8,474 nt of DNA from contig CALJXB010000400.1 of NCBI GenBank assembly GCA_937974415.1, positions 1-8,474 on the forward strand. Direction: 5' to 3'. The notes below the pieces were generated by a model that was not told where the DNA came from, did not search any database, and worked only from the letters and a program-made list of their open reading frames with translations. Made by a program: the position numbers and the translations under genes. Positions 1 to 6,674 of this stretch are shown one piece after another. Position 1 is the first letter of the stretch. Every line of letters begins with the position of its first letter. This DNA is from an uncultured Kiloniellales bacterium (GTDB lineage: Bacteria; Pseudomonadota; Alphaproteobacteria; Kiloniellales; JAKSDN01).

Positions 1-720
1 CGGGGCGGCGGCGCCGGCGATGAAGGCCGCAACCGGCTTCGACATTCCGGCCACATACTCGGCCGCAACCTCCTCCATACCGCCGCCGATCTCGCCGACG
101 ATGACGACCGCGTCGGTGGCCTCGAAGCGGTCGAGCATCTCGACGGCCTCGCGGGTGTGAGTGCCGATCACCGGATCGCCGCCGATGCCGATGAAGGCGG
201 AGATGCCGAGGCCGGCCTGGACCAGGCCAAGGCAGACCAGCACGCCCAGGCTGCCGCTGCGCGAGACGACGCCGACCCGGCCAGGGCGGAAGACCGCCTC
301 GTTGAAGGCCGGCATGAAGCCGATGAATCCTTCGCCGGGCGTCACTTGGCCCGCCGTGTTGGGGCCGAGGATCCGGGTGCCGCGGTCCCGCGCCGCCGCC
401 ATGACATACATGACGTCCTGGACGGGAATGTGCTCGGTCAGGATGCAGAGGCCCTTAGCGCCGGCCTCGATGGCGTCCAGGGCCGCGTCCTTCACGCCGA
501 GGGGCGGGATGAACAGCACCGAATAATCGAACCCGCCCTTAGCCATGGCCTCCTGGGCCGAGCCATGGACCGGCACGCCGCAGTGAACCGTGCCCGCCTT
601 CTTGGGATTGACGCCGCCGACGATGTTGGTGCCGTAGGCCTGCATCTTCTCGGTCCAGAAGGTGCCCTGCTTGCCGGTGATGCCTTGGACCAGCACCCGG
701 TCTTGTTTGCGGACGATCAT
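1..720 (-). CDS. ADP-forming acyl-CoA ligase, alpha subunit (SucD-like), partial at left edge
   Basis: The first 240 residues of a SucD-type CoA ligase alpha subunit are present and the frame stays open to base 1. With the beta subunit it would join a carboxylic acid to CoA using ATP, through a phosphohistidine intermediate, in the cytoplasm. Visible landmarks are the N-terminal CoA-binding Rossmann fold with VQGITGKQGTF (11-21) and YGTNIVGGVNPKKAGTVHCGVPV (29-51), GPNTAGQVTPGEG (119-131), SRSGSLG (153-159), GIGGDPVIGT (178-187) and GEIGGGMEE (209-217). The fragment stops at AGAAAP, which aligns just ahead of the family's GKRMGHAGAI active-site His segment, so that residue lies outside the window. 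E. coli SucD has GPNC where this has GPNT; GPNTAG also occurs in malate-CoA ligase MtkB, so the acid need not be succinate. The ATG overlaps the beta-subunit TGA as ATGA, and GGAGG sits 7 bases upstream. Family is sure; substrate is not. Confidence 0.93.
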   Translation of the reverse strand, partial: MIVRKQDRVLVQGITGKQGTFWTEKMQAYGTNIVGGVNPKKAGTVHCGVPVHGSAQEAMAKGGFDYSVLFIPPLGVKDAALDAIEAGAKGLCILTEHIPVQDVMYVMAAARDRGTRILGPNTAGQVTPGEGFIGFMPAFNEAVFRPGRVGVVSRSGSLGVLVCLGLVQAGLGISAFIGIGGDPVIGTHTREAVEMLDRFEATDAVVIVGEIGGGMEEVAAEYVAGMSKPVAAFIAGAAAP

Positions 721-1853
721 GGGCTCGCCTCCCCAGCCGCATTCACGGCCGCCCGGCACGCCTCGTCCATGGTCGCGAAGGGCTCGATGCCGAGGCGCTC
801 GCGCAACAGGGCGCGCGCCTCCACGTCGCCGGTGCCGTTGACCGAGAAGAAGACCGGCAGGCTCGGCTGCAGGGCCTCCCAGGCCCGAACTACGCCCTCG
901 GTCATGACGTCGGTGCGCGCGAAGGCGCCGCAGAAGTTGACCACCAGGCTTTTCACCCTGGGGTTCGCAAGCACCAGCTCCAGGGCCTCGGTCGCCTTCG
1001 TATAGGCCTCGCCGCCGATCTCCATGAAGTTGGCCGGCCGGCCGCCGTAGTGGCTCACCACGTCCATGGTGGTCATGGTGAGCCCGGCGCCGTTGGCCAT
1101 GACCCCCACGTCGCCGTCCAGCTCGATGTACTTGATGCCGAGCGCCTGGCCGCGCGCCTCCAGCCCGCTCAGGCGTTCGGGGCTACCGGTCGCGGCCAGC
1201 TCCTCGCGCCGCTTCACCGCCGAATCGTCGAGCACCAGCTTGCAGTCGAGGGCGATCAAGTCTCCTTCGCGGGTTACCGCCAGGGGATTGATCTCAAGCA
1301 GCTCGGCGTCGCTCTCCCGGTAGACCCGTGCGAGCTTGACCAGCAGCTCGGCAACCGCCCGCGCCTCGGACTCGGGCAAGAGATCAGCCACCACCGCACC
1401 CGCCTCCTCATCGGTCAGGCCGATGCGAATGTCGAAAGGCAAACGGCGAATGGCGTCCGGCGCCTGGCTCGCGACCTCTTCCACGTCCATGCCGCCCATG
1501 GCCGAGAACAGCACCAGGGGCCCGCGGCTCTCCGGGTCGTTGAGGACGGCGGCGTAGTATTCCTTGTCGATCTCGGCGCGGCGCTCCACCAGCAGCCGCT
1601 CGATGCGGTGGCCGGCGATTTCCATGCCGAGGATGGCGGCCGCGGCGGCCTGGGCCTCCGCCGGGCTGTCGGCCGGGCGGATGCCGCCGGCCTTGCCCCG
1701 CTTGCCTGTGGGGGCCTGAGCCTTGATGACCACCCGGCCCATCTCCTGCGCCGCCTGGGCTGCCGCCTCTGCGCTGATCACGAGCCGGCCCTCGGGGACC
1801 ACGATCCCTACCGCGGCCAACAGCGGCTTCGCCGCCTGCTCTTCGAAGTTCAT
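717..1853 (-). CDS. ADP-forming acyl-CoA ligase, beta subunit (SucC-like, ATP-grasp)
   Basis: This 378-residue protein is the nucleotide-binding beta subunit that pairs with the overlapping alpha subunit. It is close to the usual SucC length of about 390. An ATP-grasp fold occupies roughly residues 1-230: VVIKAQAPTGKRGKAGG (41-57) carries the ATP-contacting Lys44 and glycine loop, LLEINPLAV (185-193) and LDCKL (202-206) supply the likely Mg ligands Asn189 and Asp203. The C-terminal CoA-ligase domain has LDGDVGVMANGAGLTMTTMD (245-264), GGRPANFMEIGG (270-281) and VVNFCGAFARTD (304-315). The last segment reads NIFGGIVRCD in E. coli SucC; GGI has become GAF, and the E. coli RLEGNN segment is SVNGTGD here (337-343). 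Both changes hint at a substrate other than succinate (inference). The ATG lies 16 bases after the dehydrogenase stop with a GGGAG site in the gap. Co-occurrence with an acylating aldehyde dehydrogenase and a TctABC importer, rather than sucAB or mdh, argues against the TCA-cycle enzyme. Confidence 0.93.
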   Translation of the reverse strand: MNFEEQAAKPLLAAVGIVVPEGRLVISAEAAAQAAQEMGRVVIKAQAPTGKRGKAGGIRPADSPAEAQAAAAAILGMEIAGHRIERLLVERRAEIDKEYYAAVLNDPESRGPLVLFSAMGGMDVEEVASQAPDAIRRLPFDIRIGLTDEEAGAVVADLLPESEARAVAELLVKLARVYRESDAELLEINPLAVTREGDLIALDCKLVLDDSAVKRREELAATGSPERLSGLEARGQALGIKYIELDGDVGVMANGAGLTMTTMDVVSHYGGRPANFMEIGGEAYTKATEALELVLANPRVKSLVVNFCGAFARTDVMTEGVVRAWEALQPSLPVFFSVNGTGDVEARALLRERLGIEPFATMDEACRAAVNAAGEASP

Positions 1854-1869
1854 GGCGCGGCGCTCCCTC

Positions 1870-3294
1870 TTATTGCCCGTGCTTCGCCCAATAGGCGCCG
1901 AACAGCGCTTCTTCGCTCGGCTTGTCCTCGGGGATCACGGTCACCAGGTGGGTCACGTTGATGAAGTGGCGATAGTTCAAGTTCTCGCTGATGCTGTTGC
2001 CCGCCCAGGTGCCACAGCCCATGGAGAGGGTGAAGTTGAGCCCGTTGTCGAAGCCGCCGCCGTTGCCGAAGGTGTGGGCCTGGTTCACCAGGACCCGGGT
2101 CACGTCCATGCCCTCCGCCAGCTGACGCGCGTGGGTTGCGTCCCGGGTATGGATGCCGCAGGAATGGCCGCGGCCCTGCACGTTGAGCAGTTGTCTAACC
2201 GTCTCCGCCGCCCGGTCGAAGCCGGCCGCCCGGTAGACCGTCAGGACGAGCGACAGCTTCTCGTCGGCGAAGGAGCGCGGCCCGCCCACCTCGTCCTCCT
2301 CGACCAGGAAGAAATCCGCCTCCCGCGCCGTCGCCGGCAGCCCGACGGCCTCGGCAAAGACGGCGGCGTCCTTGGCGATCAGCCGGCGATTCAGCTTGCC
2401 GCCCTCCCACAGCGCTCCAGCGATCAAGGCCTTGTCCGCCGCGCCAGCCCGGTAGCCGCCGACGGCTTCGAGCGCCGCCATGGCGTCGTCATAGACCTCG
2501 TCTAGGATGACCAGCGCGTTCTCCGAGGAGCAGGAGGTCGCGTTGTCGAAGACCTTGGAGGCGCGGATCTTCTCGGCCGCGTCTTCCAGGTCAGCGCTCG
2601 CGTCGACGATCACCGGCACATTGCCGGCGCCGACCCCGATCGCCGGGGTGCCGCTGGAATAGGCCCGGCGCACGTTATTCTGCGAGCCGGTGACGACCAC
2701 CAGATCGACCGCCCCCATCAGCGCCTGGGTGAGCTCCTTGGAGACCGGCGCCGGCAGGACCTGGACCAGGTCCCGGGGATGGCCGGCGCGGGCCAGCTCG
2801 GCGCGCATGAAGGCGACCGTGCGGGCGGTGGTCTCCAGGCCGGCAGGCGAGGGGGCGATGATCACCGCGTTGCCCCCCTTCAGCGCCATCATGGCCTTGT
2901 TGACGGGTGTCGCCGAGGGGTTGGTCGAGGGCACCACCGCCCCCACCACGCCCACCGGCTTGGCGTATTTGACCAGGCCCCTTTCGGGCAGGTCCTCGAT
3001 CACACCGACCGACTTCGCCCTTAAGAGGTCGCGTAGGGTGCCGAAGGTCTTGCGGGTATTTTTGGTGACCTTGTCGGCCACCTTGCCGAGACCGGTGTCG
3101 GCGACCGCCAGCTCGGCCAGCTCGCGGGCCCGGTCGGGCTGGTAGATCGACCAGGCAAGGGCGGTGACCGCATCGTCGACGGCCGCCTGGTCGTCGTTGC
3201 GGAAGGCCGCCATGGCTTCGCGGGCGCGGGCCACGAGGTCGGCGACGATGTCGCGGTGGTCCGCCGTCCGCTGGAGTTTTTTTGCTTGCATCAT
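1870..3294 (-). CDS. CoA-acylating aldehyde dehydrogenase, probable sulfoacetaldehyde dehydrogenase (SauS-like)
   Basis: This 474-residue enzyme belongs to the acylating aldehyde dehydrogenases, which interconvert acyl-CoA plus NAD(P)H with aldehyde plus CoA. Landmarks in order: KPVGVVGAVVPSTNPSATP (112-130), with the family's nucleotide-site proline and TNP; KGGNAVIIAPSP (139-150); GVGAGNVPV (220-228); DNATSCSSENALVI (250-263), with probable catalytic Cys255; FADEKLSLVL (342-351), equivalent to the EKLSPVL segment of AdhE; and FDNGLNFTLSMGCGTWAGNS (415-434) followed by NYRHFINVTHL (440-450). The SCSSEN active site and the glycine/tryptophan-rich C-terminal block resemble SauS, which reduces sulfoacetyl-CoA (EC 1.2.1.81); other acylating dehydrogenases share much of this, so the exact substrate stays open. 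There is no AdhE-type alcohol dehydrogenase domain. It lies 24 bases after tctA and 16 before the ligase genes, so it probably acts on the ligase product after TctABC import. Two adjacent ATG codons open the frame; a GAGGACAAGG stretch precedes them. Confidence 0.88.
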   Translation of the reverse strand: MMQAKKLQRTADHRDIVADLVARAREAMAAFRNDDQAAVDDAVTALAWSIYQPDRARELAELAVADTGLGKVADKVTKNTRKTFGTLRDLLRAKSVGVIEDLPERGLVKYAKPVGVVGAVVPSTNPSATPVNKAMMALKGGNAVIIAPSPAGLETTARTVAFMRAELARAGHPRDLVQVLPAPVSKELTQALMGAVDLVVVTGSQNNVRRAYSSGTPAIGVGAGNVPVIVDASADLEDAAEKIRASKVFDNATSCSSENALVILDEVYDDAMAALEAVGGYRAGAADKALIAGALWEGGKLNRRLIAKDAAVFAEAVGLPATAREADFFLVEEDEVGGPRSFADEKLSLVLTVYRAAGFDRAAETVRQLLNVQGRGHSCGIHTRDATHARQLAEGMDVTRVLVNQAHTFGNGGGFDNGLNFTLSMGCGTWAGNSISENLNYRHFINVTHLVTVIPEDKPSEEALFGAYWAKHGQ

Positions 3295-3318
3295 GCCTTG
3301 TCCTCGCTGCCGCGCCGT

Positions 3319-4812
3319 TCAGTCGCCCGCCGTGTCGCGCGAGCGCCGCCATTGCCGCACGGCACTCGCCACCACGGTCGCAAGGCCGGCCGCGATCAGC
3401 AGGGCGGCGATCGGCCTCTCGGCGAAGCCCAGGAAGTCGTAGTCCATGATCTGCATGGACTTGATGAACATGGATTCCCCGATCTTTCCGAGGATCAGCC
3501 CGAGCACGATGCCGGCCGCCGAATAGCCGGTCTTGCGCAGGAAATAGGCGGCGATCCCGGCCAGATACATGATCCAGACGTCGACCAGCAGGTTCCTGAG
3601 CGCAAACGCTCCCACCGTGGCCAACAGCAGAATGCCCGGCGCCAGCCAGCGGAACGGCACCCGGAGCAGATGGACCACGGTCTTGGTCTGGATCCAGCCC
3701 AGGCCGAGGATCGCCAAGTTGGCGAAGAACATGGCCGAGAAGGTGACCCAGACCAGCTCCTTGCTGTTGATGAAGATGAGCGGCCCGGGCTCCATACCAT
3801 GGATCTGGAAGATGCCCATCATCATGGCGGTGAGCGCTCCGCCCGGCAGGCCAAGCGCGAGCAGCGGGATCATGGCCGCCCCGGTCGCCGCGTTGTTGGC
3901 CGTCTCCGAGGCCACAACGCCGCCCAGCTCGCCCTTGCCGAACTTCTCCGGGGTCTTGGACCAGCGCACCGCCTCGTTGTATCCGAGGAAGGCCGCCAAG
4001 GTCGCACCGATGCCCGGCAGGATGCCGGCGAAGAAGCCGAGGCCCATGGAGCGGGACACGGTATAGCGCAGCGCCCAGAACTCCCTCAGAGTGGGGAACT
4101 CGAGGCTCGCCTTGGGGCGCTCGCGGGTGCCGGTCACGATCTTCTCGGCCTGGGTGAAGACCTCCGAGATGGCGAAGAAACCGAGAATGAGGGGAATGAA
4201 GTGAATGCCGGCAAGGAGGTAATAGGAGCCGAAATCGAAGCGCCCGAGCCCGCCGGCCGGATCGGTGCCCACGGTCGCCAACAGCAAACCGAGAAAGACC
4301 GAGAGCCAGCCCTTCCACAGGGTCCGCGCGCCGACCGAGGCGGAGACGCAAAGGCCGAAGAAAATGAGGGCGAAGACTTCCGGCGGCCCGAAGGCGTGCA
4401 CCGCCCAATCGGCGATCGCCGGGGTCGCCGCCATCATCAAGATCGCCGAGCCGACGCCGCCCAGCGCCGAGCAGGAGACGGCCGCGCCGATCGCCTTGCC
4501 GGCACGGCCCTGCTGGGTCATGGGATAGCCGTCGAAACAGGTGGGCGCATTTTCCGGCGCCCCCGGGATGTTGAACAGGATCGCCGTGATGGCACCGCCG
4601 AACACCCCCGAGACGTAAATCACCGAGAACAGCATGATGGCGTGCTTGGGGTCCATGCCGACGGTAAACGGCAGGATCACGGCCCCGAGGGTCAGCATGT
4701 TGACCCCTGGAATGGCGCCGAACAGCATGCCGCCAAGGAGGCCGCAGGCGAAGATCAGCAGCGCCGTCGGGTCGGTCGCCAGCAGCAGCGTGCCCTGCAG
4801 AAAGTCCTCCAC
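3319..4812 (-). CDS. tctA: Tripartite tricarboxylate transporter, large membrane subunit (TctA family)
   Basis: This 497-residue, very hydrophobic protein is the transport-path subunit of a TTT-family importer, a secondary transporter that works with a small membrane subunit and a periplasmic binding protein. It sits in the inner membrane with about ten to twelve predicted spans. Family signatures are clear: GGMLFGAIPGVNMLT (27-41), VGMDPKHAIM (51-60), YVSGVFGGAITAILFNIPGA (66-85), DGYPM (94-98), the repeat-related GFFAGILPGIGATLAAFLGY (259-278), and ETANNAATGAAMIPLLALGL (303-322) followed by PGGA. The paired GAIPG and GILPG segments reflect the known internal duplication of TctA. Length matches the family norm of about 500. 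The start is GTG, chosen because GGAGG ends 8 bases upstream and the first membrane segment follows at the usual distance. Only 4 bases separate it from the tctB stop. TTT systems carry citrate, other carboxylates, terephthalate and sulfonates, so the subunit itself does not reveal the cargo. Confidence 0.96.
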   Translation of the reverse strand: MEDFLQGTLLLATDPTALLIFACGLLGGMLFGAIPGVNMLTLGAVILPFTVGMDPKHAIMLFSVIYVSGVFGGAITAILFNIPGAPENAPTCFDGYPMTQQGRAGKAIGAAVSCSALGGVGSAILMMAATPAIADWAVHAFGPPEVFALIFFGLCVSASVGARTLWKGWLSVFLGLLLATVGTDPAGGLGRFDFGSYYLLAGIHFIPLILGFFAISEVFTQAEKIVTGTRERPKASLEFPTLREFWALRYTVSRSMGLGFFAGILPGIGATLAAFLGYNEAVRWSKTPEKFGKGELGGVVASETANNAATGAAMIPLLALGLPGGALTAMMMGIFQIHGMEPGPLIFINSKELVWVTFSAMFFANLAILGLGWIQTKTVVHLLRVPFRWLAPGILLLATVGAFALRNLLVDVWIMYLAGIAAYFLRKTGYSAAGIVLGLILGKIGESMFIKSMQIMDYDFLGFAERPIAALLIAAGLATVVASAVRQWRRSRDTAGD

Positions 4813-4816
4813 CGCC

Positions 4817-5398
4817 TCAGCCTCCGGCCAGGACGTTGCGCACCGCCACGACGATCCAATTGTTGACGTCGTAGAAGCCCGGCCAATTGCCGACCGGCAG
4901 CGCCACGTAGAACAGGCGGACGAAGATCAACAGAACGAGGCCGTAGACCGTCGCCGTCACGCCGAAGAGCAGGCGGAGCCTGCGGACCTGGAGAATCCAG
5001 AGAAACGCCGCGATGAAAAACGGCGTGGTCAGGAAAAACCCGGTGCGCGGCAGCAGCAGGAGGTAGATCAGGGGAAGAACGAAGATGCCGATCAGGGTCG
5101 GACTGACGGGCAGGCGCGACCGCGCCTCGGCCTCGCTGTCCGCCGGTGCCGACGGCGCCTCGTCGGCCACCGGACCCGCGGCCTCCCGTCGCCCTCTCTG
5201 CAATCCCAGGAACAACTGAACGGTGGCGCCGACGACGATGCAAACGAGTATGAAACGGGGCCAGCCGCTCGCCCCGAATTCGTAAACGTCGAGGGGCTCG
5301 TCGAATTCGAAGGTGAGCCAATAGCCGGCCGCTGCCAGGGCGAACCAGACCGCCCACTCGAGGACCAGGGTCATGCTCGCCTTGTCGGAGGCATTCAT
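4817..5398 (-). CDS. tctB: Tripartite tricarboxylate transporter, small membrane subunit (TctB family)
   Basis: A 193-residue membrane protein matching TctB in size, hydrophobic pattern and place between tctC and tctA. It should be the small inner-membrane subunit that partners TctA. About four to five hydrophobic segments can be read: near 11-29, 48-66, a pair spanning 98-136 that is broken by PRTGFFLTTP (116-125), and 142-165. A hydrophilic, acidic and Ala/Pro-rich loop (about 67-95) separates the second and third. FGASGWPRFI (41-50) and RTGFFLTTPFF (117-127) are typical of the family, whose sequence is otherwise poorly conserved. The ATG has a GGAG site 7 bases upstream. The 86-base gap to tctC is the longest inside the operon and holds a weak hairpin; tctA follows after 4 bases. 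Assignment rests on context plus topology and is strong. Confidence 0.92.
   Translation of the reverse strand: MNASDKASMTLVLEWAVWFALAAAGYWLTFEFDEPLDVYEFGASGWPRFILVCIVVGATVQLFLGLQRGRREAAGPVADEAPSAPADSEAEARSRLPVSPTLIGIFVLPLIYLLLLPRTGFFLTTPFFIAAFLWILQVRRLRLLFGVTATVYGLVLLIFVRLFYVALPVGNWPGFYDVNNWIVVAVRNVLAGG
4821..4825 (-). promoter_or_regulatory. Ribosome binding site deciding the GTG start of tctA
   Basis: GGAGG on the minus strand lies within the last codons of tctB and ends 8 bases before the GTG at 4812. It supports GTG initiation and probable translational coupling across the 4-base gap. Confidence 0.7.
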
Positions 5399-5422
5399 GA
5401 CGTGTCTCCGTTCAAGAGGCCC

Positions 5423-5451
5423 AAAAATCGAGATCGGGTGGGGCCGCCCGA
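5423..5451 (-). terminator. Weak hairpin plus T5 run between tctC and tctB (possible attenuator or mRNA-stability element)
   Basis: On the transcribed strand, TCGGG and CCCGA (bases 5451-5447 and 5438-5434) can form a 5-bp stem around an 8-base loop, followed after six bases by five T residues. An alternative GGCCC/GGGCC pairing overlaps it. The stem is short, so strong termination is unlikely. A partial stop or 3'-end block after tctC would fit the usual need for more binding protein than membrane subunits. This is inference from position and a weak fold. Confidence 0.28.
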
Positions 5452-5484
5452 GATTGTCTTCGAGAGCCGTCCCGCCAGAGCCGG

Positions 5485-6483
5485 TTACTGGCTAATCCCG
5501 AGCTCCTTGTAAACGGCCTTATAGGTTGCGATGGCGCCGTCCAGCAGCCCGATCGAATCGGCCGTGTTCCGATAGCTGTCGATCAGGTGCATGTATTTCT
5601 TTTCGTTGAAGGCCTGAAACGACGGGTCCTGGAATCCGGCGGCGAAGACCTGCTCCAGGTACTTCAGCCGGTCCTCGGGCACGCCTTTCTTGGCATAGAA
5701 GCCGCGGAAGCGGAGCAGGGCGTCGAAGTCGGCGCCTACTTCGCCGTGGGTCGGCACGCCGGAGAAGGCTTCGGGCCGGATGTCCAGGAAGGTGAGGATC
5801 GGTATCATCTTGGCCGCGTCGAGGAAGTTGCGCACGTCGCCGGGCTGCTCGAAGAGGGCGTCGACGTGGCCGCCGATCAAGGCCGCATAACGCTCGGCCG
5901 GCTTGTCGAAGCTGATCTGCTTGGTCTCGAAGCCCTTGGCTTCCTCCAGCTTGAGCATGTTGATCCGTTCCATCGAGCCGACATTGCCGACGTTGGCGAT
6001 GGTGACTTGACCGGGGTTGGCCTGGGCATAGGCGAGGAAGGACTCCCAGTCGACGAAGCGATCGTCGTCGGGCCGAATGTAGATCTGGCTGAAGGTGATC
6101 TGCGCCATGGCCAGCGGCACCCAATCCTCCGCCGGGTTCTCCTTGATCTTGCCCGAGGCATAGAGGGTCGCCGCGTCGTCGATGTGCTCCATCACCGTGT
6201 AGCCGTCGGCCGGCGCCGTCATGAAATCGGGGATCGCCGCCCGGCCGCCGCCGCCAGGCTTGTTGACGACCTGGAAGTTGATGCCCACGGCGGACTCGAT
6301 GGCCCCGGCCATGGCCCGGCTGAGCTGGTCGGATCCGCCGCCCGCGCCGTAGGGGACGATCAGGGTGATCGGCCGTTCGGGAAATCCGTCGGGCTTGGCG
6401 ATGTCCTGGGCGCCCGCCAGGGTGGGCCCGAAGAGCAGACCGGCCGCCAAAACGACAGCCAGAACCGTGAAGCGACGCGTCAT
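5485..6483 (-). CDS. tctC: Tripartite tricarboxylate transporter, periplasmic substrate-binding protein (TctC/BugT family)
   Basis: A 332-residue exported solute-binding protein, the usual length for the TctC/Bug family. It captures an organic acid in the periplasm and delivers it to TctAB. The signal peptide is plain: MTRRF, then a hydrophobic stretch VLAVVLAAGLLFGPTLAGA, with likely cleavage after AGA (residue 25). The mature protein shows ITLIVPYGAGGGSDQLSRAM (39-58), the ligand-binding start with conserved Asp52, then VVNKPGGGG (72-80) and PADGYTV (91-97), all standard Bug signatures. The start was set at this ATG because GGGAGG lies 7 bases upstream and the signal peptide begins right there; an upstream in-frame TTG at 6528 would add 15 charged residues before the signal peptide. 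It is the first gene of the operon, divergent from the LysR gene and downstream of the putative operator. Ligand is unknown; sulfoacetate is suggested only by the downstream enzymes. Confidence 0.95.
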   Translation of the reverse strand: MTRRFTVLAVVLAAGLLFGPTLAGAQDIAKPDGFPERPITLIVPYGAGGGSDQLSRAMAGAIESAVGINFQVVNKPGGGGRAAIPDFMTAPADGYTVMEHIDDAATLYASGKIKENPAEDWVPLAMAQITFSQIYIRPDDDRFVDWESFLAYAQANPGQVTIANVGNVGSMERINMLKLEEAKGFETKQISFDKPAERYAALIGGHVDALFEQPGDVRNFLDAAKMIPILTFLDIRPEAFSGVPTHGEVGADFDALLRFRGFYAKKGVPEDRLKYLEQVFAAGFQDPSFQAFNEKKYMHLIDSYRNTADSIGLLDGAIATYKAVYKELGISQ

Positions 6484-6490
6484 TGGAATG

Positions 6491-6496
6491 CCTCCC
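6491..6496 (-). promoter_or_regulatory. Ribosome binding site deciding the tctC start
   Basis: GGGAGG on the minus strand ends 7 bases before the ATG at 6483. The spacing is ideal and places the start directly at the signal peptide, ruling against the longer in-frame TTG start at 6528. Confidence 0.8.
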
Positions 6497-6538
6497 AAGT
6501 GTTTCTTGTTTCGCAGGTGTCGTTGCAACGGCGCTACC

Positions 6539-6565
6539 TTAACCCAGTCAGAACGTAAGGGTTAA
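6539..6565. promoter_or_regulatory. 27-base inverted repeat in the tctC-lysR divergent region
   Basis: TTAACCC (6539-6545) and GGGTTAA (6559-6565) form a perfect 7-base inverted repeat with a 13-base spacer, 56 bases upstream of tctC. The arms are about two helical turns apart (20 bases centre to centre), as expected for a dimeric regulator contacting one face of the DNA. It could be the activation site of the LysR protein, with the 6587-6599 palindrome as recognition site, or a site for another regulator. Not proven. Confidence 0.4.
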
Positions 6566-6586
6566 CGAAATAAAATGACGATAAGT

Positions 6587-6599
6587 TCAAATAATTTGA
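6587..6599. promoter_or_regulatory. Putative LysR-box (T-N11-A palindrome)
   Basis: TCAAATAATTTGA is a perfect 6-base dyad around one central A and fits the T-N11-A consensus of LysR-family operators exactly. It sits in the AT-rich core of the region between the divergent tctC and lysR genes, 103 bases upstream of tctC and 86 upstream of the chosen lysR GTG. That is the classic arrangement for a LysR regulator controlling its own gene and a divergent target operon. Binding is inferred from motif and place. Confidence 0.6.
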
Positions 6600-6674
6600 C
6601 GTTCTGCCCTCCCTAGGCGCAAACTCGTGACGTGCCGAGCGTCGCGGCCTGTGCAGCGACCTGTCCGGCACTGC

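Noticed and set aside
157..1005. Long plus-strand open frame opposite the two ligase genes
   Set aside because: It is antisense to two clear ligase genes, spans their junction, has low-complexity Arg/Ala/Asp-rich translation and no family resemblance; typical of high-GC DNA.
717..1853. TCA-cycle succinyl-CoA synthetase
   Set aside because: The neighbours are an acylating aldehyde dehydrogenase and an acid importer instead of TCA genes, and loops of the C-terminal domain differ from SucC; it remains a possibility only for side activity.
3277..3283. Seven-base T/A run at the dehydrogenase N-terminus as a possible phase-variation tract
   Set aside because: It encodes ordinary Lys codons near the start, is too short to be a convincing switch, and the frame is intact.
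2675..4408. 577-codon minus-strand open frame overlapping the dehydrogenase and tctA
   Set aside because: It is out of frame with both genes, crosses their junction, and is Arg/Gly/Pro-rich without motifs, whereas both genes read cleanly in their own frames.
3256..4866. 536-codon plus-strand open frame opposite tctA
   Set aside because: Its translation is rich in Arg, Gln, His, Gly and Glu, with no domain, and mirrors the codon pattern of tctA on the other strand.
6484..6528. Upstream TTG start for tctC
   Set aside because: It would put 15 charged residues before a complete signal peptide; the ATG at 6483 has a well-spaced GGGAGG.
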